DNA from: Toxoplasma gondii ME49
Taxonomy: Eukaryota; Apicomplexa; Conoidasida; Eucoccidiorida; Sarcocystidae
Length of the DNA: 64,000 nucleotides
Direction of reading: 5' to 3'
Assembly: GCF_000006565.2 (NCBI RefSeq)
Contig: NC_031468.1
Location: 682,001-746,000 of the forward strand
Position 1 is the first letter of the stretch. The number at the start of each line of letters is the position of its first letter. The notes below the pieces were generated by a model. The model was not told the DNA's origin and searched no databases. It saw nothing but the letters and a program-made list of their open reading frames with translations. The translations under genes were made by a program, and so were the position numbers. Shown here piece by piece: positions 48,598 through 62,300 of the stretch.

Positions 48598-51500
48598 TTA
48601 CGCCGAAAAAATGTCAAGGTCGTCTTCGACCTCTTCGCCGGTGGCCTGAAAACCCACGGAAAGTGAAGGCGATCCAGAGAATCCGAATAGAAAAACGGTA
48701 GGACACTGAAGACGAATCCGCAGACGCCTCGTCTTTCACCCTTGAGAGGTGAGATCGCAGACCTCCACGTGTAATGCGGGGAAGCCAACTCCTGATGCGT
48801 GGAATCCTTCCCCTTTGGGGGCGTTGGCAATTCAAATCAAAACGTCGGGAGTCCGAATACGCAGACACAAACTAGGTGCCTCGTAGGCGTCGACGCGGCA
48901 CACGGGGATCTCTTAGTCTACGAAAAACTCGATAGATCTGCCTAGGCTGCTGTCCAGACTCCCGGCTTCTGTTTCCGATCGTTGTTTTCAACAGAGAAGA
49001 GACATGCAGAGCGCCGGACATCGACACTGCGATCCGAACCACGAGCCTTGCGCTGTGCTCCGCTTCTCCCCCCTCATGTGAGCGGCTCTGTAGAAACCGT
49101 CTGTTGAAGAAGCCGACGACGTTTCGGTTTGAGCGAAAAAGTGGAAGTCGACATGAAGTGACAGTGGGAATGTACATTCGTCGCAGCGCCAGCAAACGAT
49201 CAAGAACTCAAACTTACGTTTTCGACTTCCTCTTGCTTTTCGCGTTCCTCTCTCGCTCTTCGAATCCTCGCGTACACATCGCTGCTGGAGAGAAGACCGA
49301 TGTCTTCTAATCCTCGACCAGCCTTGAAAGAGTCACCTGCCTTCTCCGTTTGATCGCCGCCTTCTCGCTGTGCATGCGACGCGTCCTCTGGCTGCCGGGA
49401 GCCTCCTTGCTCTTCTTCATCGCTGGCTGGGTCTCCCGCTTCCGAAATGCCGCCCTGAGTTCGGAGTCTCTTTCGCCGCTTCTCCCCCCCCGCTCCACTC
49501 GGTGCTTCGTCTTCGCGCGCTTCGTCGCCGCGCTGCCTGAGTCTCGTCTGTGTCCCTGCGTCGGTCTCGGCCTTCTCTTCCGAAGCGTTGCCGCTCGTCG
49601 CGGCTTCTCCTCCACGGTCTCTACGCATGTCTCCCGGTTCCTCGTCTTCTTGCACCTTTTCTCCTGCTTCGCTGGCTGTACCTCCAGTCGCTGCGGCCGC
49701 GTCTGCCGCACTGGGGAAACGATCTCTGCGCCACTTGAAAAAAAGCACAGTGCAGGTTTTGTCGTCTTCGCTTCCTCGCTTCACCGCCTCGTCGATGACA
49801 AAGCGAGCGGCCTGCAGAGAAACGGAAGGAGAGACAGGAGAGAGACCTCGCCACTCCACAGCGCCCCGTACCGGTGTAGACCGATGTTCCGGCGAGCGAA
49901 GTCTGCGGCGCCCTGAGCCGGACAGGCGTCTCTCGAAAAAAATACTCCTGATCTGGCATGTGTGTCAACAGCCTCGCGAAAGGCTCCAGTCGACGTCCGT
50001 TTCGCTTCTCTCACTCGCCAAAGGTCTCCTCAGAATCACGGGGAAAACTGCATACGCGGGGCGGTTCTTGCGCAGAGGTGATCGACGGTCACTCTGGCAT
50101 GCAAGAAGGAAAATGCAGACCTCGAGAGACTCTGGACGATGGCCGAGCTTTCGCACGTCCGGAGCGCGAAAAACCGTTTGACGCTCGGCAGGCAATGCAA
50201 AACGCGAAAAGACATGAATTGCCTAACTTTCCCCACACACTCGTGAACTGTGGGGACGATTCAGCCCCGTCAAACAGAGGCCTTGCTCGCAAACCGGAGA
50301 GCAGAGTGCAGCTCAACATCCTTGTGTTCTGACTGCCTCCCGACGGCTGGCCCAAAAAACGACAGCTCGGCTCAACCTGAGAGTTCCGGGTGCCTCCGGA
50401 AACTCCTGAATGTCTCCGGCGAAGTTGCGGAGACACACCGCGCTCGCTGAAAGAAGGACGGACTGAGTGAGCTCAGCGACTCGAGGCGAGACAAGGTCGG
50501 GAGACGCTACGAGTCACAGCGCTATTTTTATTCCTTAGTAAATGCCGACTTCACTGAATTCGAGAAACTTCGAAAAAACAGTGTACAGACACTGCTTGCC
50601 AGTTGGTCGACTTTTAAGACTTCCCTGAACATGTTTGCCCCACACACCTGGAGAAAGGGTGAATCTGAAACGCCTAGCAAACTTCAACATCAACATGGCA
50701 GCAGGAGGTCCTTCTAAGACACTCGTGCGTAGTCCGCCAATGCAGAGAGCTAGAGCGCCGCGGCAACGCGGAACCGTTCCAAGCGATGGTTGACGACCTG
50801 GAACTCCTGTTCTACGCTCGAGTCTTGCGAACCAAGACACAAACAAATCCGAACTTACTTCTTGCGGTGGTTTGTCCAGATGCTCGGAAACGATTGCTAC
50901 GACTTCCTCGTCGGAAAGGACATCCCAAATTCCGTCCGAGGCGAGGACCTAAAAGCAATCCAGCGCGCATGCATAGTATCGGAGAGGTTCGTCATAGACG
51001 AACCGGAACGGGTCACACGCTGTGCTTCAGTCACAAGCTTCGCTTCAGATTCGCAGCAAGAACGACTCACGCGTTTGGCACATCCAGCTTCCACCACAAT
51101 AGACCGTGGTTTCCGTACACAAAAACCTTCGCGATCTGAAACACCAGCAGCTCAACTCGCCAGACGTACACAGAATCTATACGATTTTCTTCGAAAGCCA
51201 TTCCTAATATTGAAGAACTCAAATAAAGCTCTTACCACTGATGAATTTGGAAGAAAGCACAGTCAACAACATATATATATATATATATGTATGTAAATGC
51301 AGAGAGAGAGATATATGCATCAATAGCTATATTTGCAATTGAACCTAGGGTGTGTGTGAATGTTTGTGCAGATCTTTGATTACGGGATCGCAGTTCTTCT
51401 GTGTTGCCCCAGCATAGATGAGAGGACCACTGTTGTAAATGCAGTGGGTTGAAGCTCGTGTTCTAGCGCGAGATCAGTGCAGTGTATTTTCGCATGACAT

Positions 51501-54500
51501 GACTGTTGAAGAGAAGAGAGGATCTCGATGATTGTCAGCCTACGAGGAAGAGGTCAGTTTCAAAGTTGATTGCGTAGACGTGGAGAGTCGGTTGACAAGT
51601 GACAAGTTTCTTCGGAACCTTCATGCGACGGTCCCCGAGCGCTCGCGAGGTGGCGAGGCCGAAAAGGCGATTTGTTTTCCGGTCCACAAAGATGACACGC
51701 CAAACGCCTTCGATGTTCATCACCTGGAAGGCATGAGAGCAGCAGCGGCAGAGAAATGGAGGACTTCGTCCATGCGCATGCCCCGCGTGTGAAGGCGTCG
51801 CGACAGAGAAGAGCAGCCACCGCGCGCGTCCAAACCAGGCCGAACAGAGCACTCTCCACACCCAGTGGTGAGTAACGGACTTGACGACTCCAGGTTGAGC
51901 CGCAGATGAGACTCTCTCCCCGCCCCCGGCAACGCAAGGGATTGTGACGGCCTGGAAACGCCGCCGCCAGGCCCAAACGCGTGGATCGTCCGACCCGCTC
52001 TTGCAGAAGGTCTTTCCGCATCGATGGACATTTGAGAGACCCACTGTTCGAACCGGCGCGCCAGTTGAGACGCAGGCGCGCACAGAACCTCGACAGAGTG
52101 ACGTATCAAACGACTTCACAAGTCTTTTTGCAGACCTGTGTAAGAGAACCACCTGGCCACAGATCCAGCAAGTGCCCGCTTGGGTCTGTTGACGCAGGCC
52201 GGTAGCAAAAAAAAGCGCCTTTGCCTGAGGAGAGAAAAGGCCTATGACGTAAAGGCTCGTTCTCACGGAGTGTACGCGTGCACACAGTCCATCTGTGTCT
52301 GTGCAAAAAACCGCAGATCTTTGTTTCGTCGTATTACCTCGCCTCCGTTCTGCTGCACGCGTCGCTGCTCGAGTTTGTGGTTCGGGCGGTGGTCTTCAGT
52401 CAGGCGGAGAGCTCGGTCGTCTCTGAAAAAATGCGAGAAACGCCTCAAGCGAAAACAGACTCGTCGAGGAAACAAGTGAAACGCGGAACCGCAGAGACGC
52501 CGCAGAGCTGCGACAAACCGGGGCCACGAAGAGAACTCCGGAGACGAACTTCTGCAGCTTCCCAGCGACCGCGCGCGAGAGAGAAAGTCCGCGACATATG
52601 CCGAACCGAGAAGGAGCCTCGACAGCAGGTAAAGACTCCCAAAGACGCAACTGCGCAGAAGATACGTCAACTGCGTTTTACCAAGAGTGGAGAGAAACGC
52701 AAAAGCGAAAACTCACGGGAGAAGGCGATCTCCGAGCGAGCCCCCCGGGTATCGCAGCAGCAACGGTCGAAAAACTGCCGAAGCGTTGCGCGACTCCACA
52801 GGACAAAGAAGAGCTAAGACACTTGCGTTTATATGCAGTGGAAATGGGTGACCGGAAGGCGTCTCTACGGTCCAATCGACGCGACATGTTGCACGAAAAC
52901 AGTCGTCTCTGCGAAGCGAAAAACTCGAGAGACAGAGCAGGGGAGGAAAAGGGGAAACACAGCTTCATCCGACCCCCACTGCAAAGGCCGCCGAGATACG
53001 TACCGACAAAGGACCGCTCGCGTATCGCCTGCATGCGCAGTGAGAAGCTTCAACTGTCCGTCGTCATCCGGTCCGAACAGGAGCACGACGCAAGCTGTGC
53101 TCCCCGCTGCGACAAAACAAAAAAGCCGGTTCGCTTGCTGGGAACCCAAGGAATCGCAGCGCAACTACACAGCTACACAGATGCCCGGCTTTGCGTCGCA
53201 CTCACAGCTCTCTCTCCATAAACAGATATAGACACATGCATGGACAGACAAAGAGGAAAAGGAAAGCACCTACTGTAAACAGAAGCGTTTATTTATTTAT
53301 ATATATATATATATGTATGGAATGGCCGCCGAGAGCCACGGACAGGACGTCTCGATAGCAGCGTCTCTGTGTGAACGGAAGCCGTTTCGTGGAGACGGAG
53401 CGCTATGGTTCTTTGCTCTTCGAAGAGCGGGGAAAGGTCGCAGAAAGCGCAGCTCCTCACCATCTTGTTCGACGCCTGATTTTCGCGCACTGTCGAGGAA
53501 ATTGTGATCCGTCATGAAGAAACTCTTGGCTGTCGCCTTCACGAGAGCCTCCAGACCGACAGACAGGAACTTTTCCTCTCGGCGTTTGGAAGGTAGCCCG
53601 TCGTTCAGCTGCTGGACCAGAAGCGAGAAGTTACTCGGTTTCTTCTTTCGCTTCTTATCCCCTCTGTCGCGTTCCATCTCTCGGTCCTCAAGCTGTTGTC
53701 TTCTCCTCTGAGGGACAAGGAACGCAGCAGAGCCGCTGTAGCACTGGACAAAGGCCTCGTGTCACCTCGAACCTGTTTCGTGACTGGAACGGAGCTTTCA
53801 AGCCTCGCGCGCAACCTCCCTTCCCACCAGGGAAGAAACGGGGACGACAGATGGAAGCGAAACCGCACAAAAAGGTTGGATTACGACCATCTGCGTGTGC
53901 CCCCGTCGAAATACTCTGTTCACGGAGCAGACGCCAACGTTTCGGCTAGCAAATCGCCGCGCTCGTCTCCGGTCCGAACGGTCATGTCCACGGAGCAAAC
54001 GACACAAAAGCAGAGATCTATGGCACCGGCAAAAAAGGAGCTCCCTCTATACGAAGCGCAGCACCCCGCGTCGCATGCGTGGAATGGCCATGTGCATGCA
54101 TGTACACAAAAATGCGGCGGCGACGCGCGCGCCGCCTCGAGCTCGAGTGTGACAGACAAAAAAACTCCGGCAAAAGCGAGATGCAGACACAGAGACAGAG
54201 AGACACAGAGCAAGGAACAGTGGCGAAATACGCAGAGAAAGAGCACCGGGCACAGAGGAGGAGAGAAAGATCGAAACCGAGAAAGAAGAGGAGACAGAGA
54301 GAGACACACAGAAGGCGAGAGCTAGGGAAGCAGAAACAGGGAGAAGAAAGAAAGAACAGAAAGGATAGAGAGGGAAGAGAAATGCCGAAAACGCGCGAAA
54401 GAAACGCGCGTGTCTGGTGACTTACTTGCACAGTGCTGTAAATCTGTCTGTACAGGCTGATGAGGTTCTTGTGCAGGTTAACTGTCGCGTATTGCGCACA

Positions 54501-55785
54501 GCTGAAGAAGCGAAACGACATGCTCAAATGCCATGAATAGGTATGTGAGTGTACATGCAAATGTGTATATAAAGTACGTTTCTTCGTACACGCGGAGAAA
54601 ACGCAGACCGAGCGAGGACGAAACGCGCCTGGTTCAGCGAAGAGCTTCTTCAGTCCAGCTCAGTCGTCGACGACTACCGCCTCGGGAGAGCTGGAGGTGA
54701 CATTGACGGACCTCGGATGGCCCGGAAGGAAACACAACGCGACAGAGGATGAACAAGGATGAACAAGGCAGAACGACACAAAGGAGAAAGACCTACCTTG
54801 ACCCATCATGTCCGTCAAAGATCGCTGTGTAGTAGCAGAGCGTATTCTCATCGCCAGTAACCACTTGGACAGGCAGGGAAACTTTTGTGACATGCCTGTC
54901 CTCGATCTCCACCTTCCCCTCAGCACTGCCCTGCGAAAAGAGAGAAGACCTCTCACAAAACGCATGGCGCGAGCCTCACTAAGAATGCCGCTGAAACGTT
55001 CGAGGCGTCTCGAAGAAAATCCGACCGTTCTCGAGAAAGGCTCCGAGATACTCAGACCTGCAGAAAACTCCTGAGGTAAACAGCGAAGAAGCGAGATGCA
55101 AACGCAGACTGCCTCCCCACCTGTATCGGCCCTCTTCTTTATCCTTCCTCGTCTTTCTGTTCCTTCTCTGCTCGTTTCGTCTCTCTTCCTGTTCCTCTCC
55201 CCTTCTCTTGTGGCTCTCTGGTTTAGGTACCTTTCGTTCTGCAGTCCCTGCGACAACATCTGTTTCAAGGTCGAGATCGATGTCTTCGTCTTCCTCTTCT
55301 TCCTGCAAGTCGTCTTCCGCCTCTCCTTCTTCTCCTTCTACTCCTTCTACTCCTTCTTCTACTTCTTCTTCTCCTTCTTCTCCTTCTGCGCTTTCTTCTC
55401 TGCTTTCGTGTGTCTGAGCGACGCCTCCAACAGGAGCATTTGCCTCTGTTGCTTCACCCGTCGAGGGCAGAACGATGTCTCCTGTCGTTCGATTGAAGTA
55501 GACGCCTTCTCTTGGGTTGTAAAGCCAGTGAGGGAGCGTTCGATGCATGTACCACACATCCTCGGACTGCGCCTCGTGGTCTCCCCGCCGCTGCTCTTTT
55601 TCACTGTCCCCCTGCTGCGCCGCTCGACCTTCAACCTTCGCGTCGTCGCTCTCTGCCGCCTGCTCTTCCTCGGTGTCCACATCGAACGGCGTCTCTGCTT
55701 CCCCGCCAGCGTCGGCGACTCGGTCTGCAGCGACCCAGTTCGAGTCTGCTGGGGCCCAGAGCGGCGGAGCTTCTTGCGCTGCCAT
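48598..55785 (-). CDS. PP2C/PPM-family serine/threonine protein phosphatase
   Basis: Ten exons: 55785-55231, 54930-54803, 54501-54426, 53707-53461, 53106-53004, 52422-52338, 51723-51544, 50948-50859, 49811-49218 and 48645-48598, giving 701 residues with all phases closing. Metal-dependent phosphatase motifs run in order: EDRH (195-198), DGHDG (224-228), a basic insert (DKKRKKK), GSTA (337-340), HAGDTRAVL (360-368), LTEDHRPN, TSRALGD (423-429), LASDGIWDV (460-468) and RGSEDDKT (500-507). The metal-binding Asp of each motif is present, so it is likely active. The 185-residue N-terminus is acidic and holds an aromatic segment WYMHRTLPHWLYNPREGVYF, similar to an OCRE or WW-like module. The C-terminus is a charged, disordered tail. 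If the gtaagt at 49217 is not used, translation stops at 49200 instead (691 residues). I prefer the longer form, which adds the acidic end EEVEDDLDIFSA. Substrate and location unknown. Confidence 0.88.
51270..51294. repeat. TA microsatellite
   Basis: TA run in the phosphatase intron between 51544 and 50948. Confidence 0.85.
53290..53316. repeat. TTTA/TA microsatellite
   Basis: Short TTTA units grading into TA, in the phosphatase intron 53107-53460. Confidence 0.85.
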
Positions 55786-56536
55786 CGAAGGAGATGAGCG
55801 AGGCAGAGGAAGAAAGAGGAAAAAGAGACAGCTAAGGCGCGGGGAGGACGAGAGGGAAGAGAAAAGCAGAGAGTCAGGAGACAGCGAGGAAGAGGAGGAA
55901 GAAGAAAGGAGACAGTCACGACAGAGGGAGACAGGGGCAGACAGCGCCGAGCGACTTGAGCTCAGATCAGCCGACAGGAAGAGCAAAGCATTAAAACAAA
56001 GGGAAGAGTTGGGAGAGAGAGGAAGAAGAGAATAAGAGACCGGAAGTGAAGATACGAAAGTGAACGAGGACCAGCCCGAACGACGAACAGAATCGAGAGG
56101 AAATCCAAGGCATGGTTCTTTGCTCTCGCGGTTTCTCCCTGATCTTGCGTTCTACTTTGAAAAGTCTGTCGTGCTCCGTCTTTTCCCCTGGGCCTCTCTT
56201 CGATCTCTCTGTTCTCCTTTCTCCTTCTGTGCCTGTCTCGTCCTTCTGTTCTGCTCTCCACGGAGCCTCCACACACAGAGAAGGTTTCGCCGAAACTTCC
56301 AGAACTGCGTTCGCCAAGAACGCAGGGGAGATCCTCTCTCTTCTCGGCAGAAGTGGACGACCTCCCGCGTTCACTGGGAGAGGGCAGCGCGGAACGGCTA
56401 GCAGCAGGTTTCTGAGAGTGTGCCGAGGAGAAGTAGAAGGAAAAGCGTAAGAAGGCGAGACACGGAGCGAGAAGAAGAGAAGAAAGGAGAGAAAACAGCC
56501 GGAGACGCGGAGACGGGATCTCTTTTCGGCTGGGAG

Positions 56537-56544
56537 AGAGACGC
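56537..56544 (+). promoter_or_regulatory. AGAGACGC promoter word
   Basis: Exact match to the Toxoplasma WGAGACG element, about 750 bases from the phosphatase ATG and 820 from the + strand ATG. A related GGAGACGC lies 36 bases to the left. Confidence 0.35.
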
Positions 56545-57112
56545 GCGTCGGAGAAGAAGGAGCCTGGCGCGTCAAAGTGCGTCTTTTTCCACTTCGTTGA
56601 CAGAGAAGAAGAAGAAGAAAGGCAGACGCCACCCAGAAAGGGACCGTCGTTTCCGCCACAGTCAGCTCTTCTTTCGCGTTGCCTCACTCGTTTCGCGTTG
56701 CCGTTGCGCGCGCGCGACACACGCATGCAGCGCGAGACAGAATCTCGGAACGGACATCTACGCTTGCATGCGACGAAACTCTGCACAGTTTTTCAGGGAC
56801 TCTCCGAAACCGCTTTTCTGTGTCGTGAGGGACTGCCTGTTGCCTCTCTTCTGTCTCACCACTGAGGAAGAGCGCAGCTCCAGTACATGCGGGAGAGCCG
56901 GACTGTCTCTCTCTCGCCTCCGGCGCCCTCGAGAGACTGTCGCGTTGTATGTCTCTGTCGAGGACTTCTTCGTGACCGGCCTCGACTTTCATGTGGAGAT
57001 GCGGGAGGGCCGAAGAGAACGGAAAGCTCTCTCTTCGCCTGAATCTCCCTGCGCCAGTGCGCTCTCCTCAGTCTGGTGCATCTCGCTCGCGTCGGAACTC
57101 GAAGTTCCTCGA

Positions 57113-57120
57113 AGAGACGC
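57113..57120 (+). promoter_or_regulatory. AGAGACGC promoter word
   Basis: Same element in the same orientation as the downstream gene, about 245 bases upstream of the ATG at 57366. Confidence 0.35.
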
Positions 57121-57365
57121 AGGCCGCGCCGCTCACTGGGGCGCGACGCGAGTCGCTCCGGTCGCAGTGTCTCTCTCGCCTGTGGCGGAGCGAATGCAAA
57201 CCGCGCGGTCGATGAGCCAGTGTTGAGGCAAGGACGAGGAAGCAGGAGACGATCAGAGGAGGGAGAAGAAAAGCATGAAGCAGAGGAGAACCAGAAGTGA
57301 GGGAAGAAAGGAGACCCGGCAGGAGACAAAGAACAGGGCGGGAGTGAGTGGTTGGTGTGAGGCAA

Positions 57366-59350
57366 ATGGCGCAGGAGCAGCGCGAGGAAGAAAAAAGAAG
57401 GAAGGCGGTGACAGTGGCCGCCGCAACTCGAACGGAGACACCCGGTGTGTGCGATGAAAAGATGACAGGACGCCCAGAGGGAAGAGAAGACCGCGCAGCC
57501 GGTCCCCGCGATGCGCGAGGCGAAGGCACTCGCATGTCGCCTTTCTTCTCTCCCTTCCCGACGTCCTCTGCCCTTCGCCATGTAGATGAATACGGGGAAT
57601 CATGGCTTTCCTCTTCAATGCAGGAGCAGCTGGCAGGAGACCCGTTCGCGGATTCCTCAGCGCCGCCTTCGCCTCCGTCGCCTGGACCGTCTCGCCTTCC
57701 CTTCTTGGCGTTCTCTTCTTCGCTGGCGCCAAACGAGGCAGTCCCCACCGGCGGCGCCGCAGGGCGCGCAGCGACGAACGGCGTCTCAGCCGCCGCAGAC
57801 GCAAGTGCCAGCCTAAAGGAGACAGGAGACAGCGGCAACACAAGCGAGGAGACAGCAGCCGCCGCGCCTCAGTGGCACGCCGACGCTGCCAAGGTGGGTC
57901 TCTTGAGCAACAACGGCAGACGATTTTGGAAGAAGCGAAAGGCGGGCATGATCTCCCTGGTCTACGAAAATGCGTTGAGGTCTTCACACGTCCACGCCTA
58001 CCGATACGACATTCTTCAAGGTGAGAGCGAAAGAACGCCGAAGCCGCCTTGCCTCTCTTTCTGTGTTGGAAATGGAGCTGAGACCCACAACAGAAGAAGG
58101 CTGCTTCAGCTTCCTTCATTGACTTCCTGTCCGCAGCAGCCCTGTGCCTTCTGTGTTGAAAGGCTAAAGAAGACATGCACGCCTTCGTGACTCCTTTCTT
58201 CATTCACCGCATCTCCCTTAGTTATCGATCTCGCTCTACAGCAACCCAGCGCGTCTCTGAAGCATCGACGTCGACCGTTCAAGGTGCCTGTGTATCTCCA
58301 CGTCGCCAGTACTCTCATACATATATACATATATACATATATGAATATATATATATATATATATATGAATATGTGTATATATATATATATATATATTTAG
58401 GCGTTTGTACATGTGTGTTTCCTGTGGTTTTTGGTATGTATTTGGTTGTCTGTGAAACGGCATCTGCCACTGACTTTCGCTATTTCCTGCCGTAGCGCGT
58501 ATTCCGCACAACCCAAGTGCGTTTTCGTCCATTATTTTGCCTCTCTCCACAGGCAACGTGAGCGCGGCGGACGGCGCAGGCTTCGTCTTTGCAAGTGAGT
58601 AGAGACGCGTTTTGGGGGGATATGTCTGTCATCTTTTCTCTTGGCTGAGAGGCGAAGCGGATACGTCGGGAGCTCCGAGACCCTCCGAACGGCGCTCGCG
58701 AATGTGACTGTGAATGTTGTAGACGAGAAGCTTTTTCAAATGGCGCCTGAGAAGCCAAGCAGGCTCGCACCGGAGGAAGATCGACGGCATTCATCTGTGC
58801 GTCGCAGCAGACAGTCTGTGAGAGGGGGAGTTGAACCTGCTCAGCCAGCAGAGAGAAGGTGACCTTCTGTATCTCCTAGTTCCAGTCCTAGTCGGGACCG
58901 CCTAGGTGCTGCAGTGAGTCTGTGGATTCCCCCAGGAGCTGTGTTTTTCTCTGCATGCGTATTCGCAGATCGGGTCCCCTGCGGGAAGAACATCCAGACT
59001 CTCTGGAGCGTCTTTGTCAATCGCCAGGGCACCCTCTGCAAACGTAAGTGACGATGAAAGCTGGATCCAGAAGATGCTTCAAACATGTCGTGGTGTCCTG
59101 CGTCCGTCTTGCACCCTGTTTTTCTGGATTTCCTAACCGTGAACTTCTGCGCCCAGGCACTTCCATCCGTAGATCTGTCGACATCTACAGGTTCAGAAAA
59201 CGTAGTCTGCAGGCATTTCACCGGATAATATGTAGACAGTCATACACATATCCGTGTAATTTTGCATAACTACAAACATAGATAAACATATATATATATA
59301 TATATATGCATAGATGCATTTAGTCAAGCACAGACGTATATATACATGCA

Positions 59351-59394
<44 letters not shown>

Positions 59395-62300
59395 TATAAG
59401 TATCTGTCTAGGTTGAATCGGTGAGGAAAACAGTCAAAGGGGCAGCGAGGTGGGGAAGATCGATGCACACCGATGTGTACGGCTGAGAAATGCGTTCGTT
59501 CCAGACCGGTGCGAGGACGGTTGTCGAACTTCACTTTATATTAACATGTGCGCCTTCGCCCTCGTCGTAACTCACCGTTTGTATATTCTGGTAATCACGA
59601 ATTGGCAAAAACAGAAAATTAGAGTTTTAGGGTGTTTCTCTTTAGCCTGAGACTTTAGACGTCACAGAAAAGAAAAAAGCTGATTCGTGTCTTGTAGAGG
59701 ATGTCTCTGCTTGTGCTTTTGGTGGTGTCACAGGCATGGGCCAAAACCTGGTGAGGCTACCGCCGCCTGGCCTGAAACCTCTGGAGGCAGGAACAAGTGT
59801 GTATCTTCTCGTCGACCTCGACTGCAAAGTTGCTGTCTTCCAGGTAACCACGAGTGCAGCGAACTGTCGCCGAGTTTTTTCCAGCGTTCTTCGACCTTCG
59901 TTTGTATTACTGGCTTCTGCCTTTCCATTGGGTTTCTCGCCATTGCAAAACGCATATGCATTCCCGGTAATGAGCCTCTTGACTCTTCGTCGGTCCGTCT
60001 CTCTCGGCTCCAGCCCCGTCGTCTTCTCACGCGTCTGTCCGCGTTCTTGTTCGCTGACATGTCTCTTCTCCTGTCTCTTCTCCTGTCTCTTCCCTCCTCG
60101 TCGTGCCTTCCTTCCTCTCATTCCTTGCCACGGTGTCTCTGCTGCCCTTCCTTGTCTTCTTCTCTTTTTTCTCCGCGTTCTCTTCTCTCTCGCGGTCGAC
60201 TGTCGGCGCTCTTCTCCCCTGTCTCTCGGTGCATTCAGATGCGCACGGCGGAGGGGACGGAGACACCACCCCGGGTGGTCGCCTTTCAGGACATGGCTGA
60301 GACTGCCGGTTGCTCTCAGGGCTACTTCTGCGTCGTCATCGCTGCTGGTCCGTTTCCATCCCTCACAGGCAACTACGCCACGACCGATAACGATTCGTTT
60401 CTTGCGCTGGCCTTTCCACCTGTGTAGTCACTGAACAAAGCGAAGCGGAACACCCATTCTGTCTGCCTCGAGTCTCTCCTGAGGCACCGGGATAGGCAGT
60501 TGTCACGAAGAGGCAAGAGACCGGCGCAACTTCCATCCTTTTTTCCTCGTCTCCTTTTGCTTTTCTGGCGTTTCTTTGACGACGACACCTTCCCTTCCTT
60601 CTCTCAGACCTTTCCTCTTCGATGGCTGTTGCGCGCGCATTCTGGGGGCTTCTTCCCATTCGTCCTTCCTTGCCGTTCTCGCTTCGCCTGTTTCCTCTCT
60701 CCCTGCTTGTCGCTGTTTTCGCCTTTCCATTCGAATCATGGCAGCGCGTCTTTTTCGTTCTCGTATCGCTTCTTATTTACATCCTTTTCGCAGTTACATC
60801 CTACGGACAACGCCATATACATCTGTACATCTCCATATCGATTCGTGGATACATGCATACATTTATCATACAAGTATGCCAGCAGATGAGCGTGTGTATG
60901 GACCGTCAGGTTAAGAGAGGCATCTCTCGCAGATGTACAGAGACTCCATAACAATCCCTGTATTCCAAAGACCCAATTCGTCCGCAGAAAAGAAAATGAA
61001 CTTCCGTGGATGTCCTTCTCTCAGGCGATGTCGTCGTTGAGGTGTCAGACCCAGTTGAACTGCGCCAGATGTACGCGACACAAATCCGGCCGTCTCTCTC
61101 TGTTTCTTCTCTTTCGCGGCCTTCTTACGTGGATTTGTCTTCTTCAAAGGCGCCTTTACCGCCTCCTCCTCCTCCGTTCCTGGGCCTTCGTCCTTCCTCC
61201 CGATGTCCCCACCTGGGGGGTTTCCCTGAAAGCAGATCCGTCGGGAAGCACCCACCGGAGGCTCTTCCTTTGTTCGGCTCTCGTGCACCTCGCATGAGCC
61301 CCGTGCAACAAGATCTCTCTTTTCTTCCTTCTTCAGCGTCTGCCTTTCCTTCCTCGTCGTCTGCCTTTCTTACACCGCCGTCAGTCTTCCCATCCGCGAC
61401 TTCTCCTTCCTCGTCTCCTTCTTCGTCGTCTGTCCTTCCTTCTGCTTCGCCGCCTCCCTCGCCGGTTGTGGCTGCGTCTGCCGGTCTGTCGGCAGCTGGG
61501 TGTTCTCCCGCTGCGCGGTCCTCTTCTGACTGCGTCCCCTGTCCAGTCATCGAGAACTTAGTTCATGCGGCTGAAGAGACAGGGCTCCACGACAGCCTCT
61601 CTTACACGTCTCTCTCTGTTCTGTCTTGTCCTGGGGCCGTACTTCCCTCGCCGTCCGCGCTCGGATCCTGCTCGGCTCCCCGGTCTGCGCCGTCGTCGGC
61701 TTCCTCGGCTTCCTCGCCTTCCTCTGTGCTTTCCAATGGAGGCGTCGCTTCTCCGGAGGTCCTCGCGCTTCCTTCTGGCACCTCTGCCGGCCCAGGCCTT
61801 CTGGCCTCGGCCTGGCCCTCAGTGGCCTCTGCGGCGGCCGGCGAGGAGACAGAGACCGTTCAGAGCCTCCGCGAAAGAGACGAACGAGGCGATAGGGACG
61901 AGGGGTCCGTCTGTCTGAGTCGAGCTCAGAAATTGCGTCTTCCCTGTCCGAGCCGGAATGTGTCGCCGCTGCGGTTCTGCGCCAGCTCCGAGCCGTCGGC
62001 CGTGAAGCCTGAGAGAGTCCGGAAACTGTCGGGTGACTGTGTCTCCGTGCGCCGGCGAGATAGCGGCGAGGTCGAGGCGGATCCCCTGACCCCCCTTGTT
62101 GTTTCACTCGCCAGAGACGTGACTCAAGAAGGCTCACCTGCCGTGAGGGACACTGGACCTTCGGACGCTTCTTCCTTGTCCTTCTCGTTTTCTCTGTTCT
62201 CTCCTGCCGTCTCGTCTGCGCCTTCGCGATACTTCACCCACTCCGCGGAGTCGGCCGCGACCTCGAGGGAGACCGCGCGCCTCCCATGTCCCCCCCAGTC

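Larger units (their letters stand above)
55786..57365. other. Divergent promoter region with GAGACG words
   Basis: Lies between the phosphatase start (minus) and the start of the 1060-residue gene (plus), so about 1.6 kb must serve both. It is rich in GAGA/GAAGA on the + strand on the left and in GC on the right. GGAGACGC at 56501-56508 and two AGAGACGC words fall inside. Long open frames on both strands here are Ser/Arg/Glu compositional artefacts. Confidence 0.5.
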
